From Lingula anatina (Eukaryota > Brachiopoda > Lingulata > Lingulida > Lingulidae): DNA of 57,956 bases. The stretch is from positions 267,042-324,997 of the forward strand of contig NW_019774314.1 of the NCBI RefSeq assembly GCF_001039355.2, read 5' to 3'. Within the stretch, counting starts at the first letter, position 1, and each line of letters begins with the position of its first letter. Of the stretch, positions 57,743-57,956 are shown piece by piece. A program made the position numbers and the translations under genes. The notes below the pieces were generated by a model. It saw nothing but the letters and a program-made list of their open reading frames with translations, did no database searches and was not told the origin of the DNA.

Positions 57743-57956
57743 GTACCACCAGCGTTAGCGCTGGCGGCACACATGGTTTTAGTCCCGTCCGGATCGTTCC
57801 GCCGGCTCCTGCGGCTCCGCCGGACGGCTACCGTTACCGCTTCTCCTCCTAGACGGTAAGGGCCCCTGTACCCATCTCTTGGTTATAGGTCACCTATAAT
57901 CTCAACTCGTTCCACGTAAAATTTGGGCTTTGTTGGTTTTGGGGTCTAGGTGTGGC
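57743..57956 (+). mobile_element. GTACCACCAGC-repeat family, copy cut by window end
   Basis: Begins GTACCACCAGCGTTAGCGCT and closely follows the 40.3-kb copy to the end of the window, including AACTCGTTCCACGTAAAATT and TTTGGGGTCTAGGTGTGGC. Confidence 0.85.

Noticed and set aside
1-57956. CRISPR arrays, operons, ribosome binding sites, tRNA or rRNA genes
   Set aside because: The DNA is from an animal nucleus. The tandem repeats found do not have CRISPR layout, and I saw no tRNA A/B-box pair or rRNA segment, though a tRNA scan was not possible.

Overview
This window is eukaryotic nuclear DNA from an invertebrate animal. It is AT-rich, with long introns bounded by GT/AG sites, many microsatellites and many short inverted-repeat transposons. 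The gene content (one-domain LAMP, COPS9, B-box/TRIM protein, TIMELESS) and the repeat types fit a marine bilaterian such as an ambulacrarian, cephalochordate or lophotrochozoan. I cannot resolve the phylum from sequence alone. Four protein genes are recognisable. All gene models below were built by hand from splice sites and reading phase.

Left end (about 1-12 kb): a LAMP-family lysosomal membrane glycoprotein on the minus strand (five coding exons, 306 residues, tail GYQSV) lies head-to-head with COPS9/CSNAP, the smallest COP9 signalosome subunit, on the plus strand (three exons, 59 residues). Their start codons are 337 bp apart. The shared promoter holds a TFEB/MITF-type E-box 62 bp from the LAMP start.

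12-15 kb: a degenerate ~0.75-kb tandem duplication, a 1.0-kb terminal-inverted-repeat element and a small MITE. 15.3-20.3 kb: a minus-strand RING-less TRIM-like gene (two B-boxes, coiled coil, interrupted fibronectin-III-like C-terminus; seven coding exons, 608 residues), including a 23-nt microexon. 20.3-39.4 kb: mostly non-coding, with MITEs, microsatellites, a CTGY minisatellite (29.7-30.2 kb), a ~57-bp minisatellite with E-boxes (33.8-34.9 kb) and a few weak exon candidates.

39.4-57 kb: the 5' part of a TIMELESS-family gene on the plus strand. Coding exon 1 is at 39419, exon 2 at 56292 and exon 3 at 56866, and the gene continues beyond the window. Its 16.8-kb intron carries a 252-codon ORF with a donor in the right phase to splice to exon 2, a possible small minus-strand gene with a PIP-box-like motif, several decayed coding fragments, and a TIR repeat family carrying perfect DR1 nuclear-receptor half-site pairs.

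No clearly new multi-gene system is visible. The most interesting leads are regulatory or structural: the E-box minisatellite upstream of timeless, the possible alternative timeless first exon, the DR1-carrying element with a covarying hairpin, and the lysosomal-type E-box in the LAMP/COPS9 promoter.
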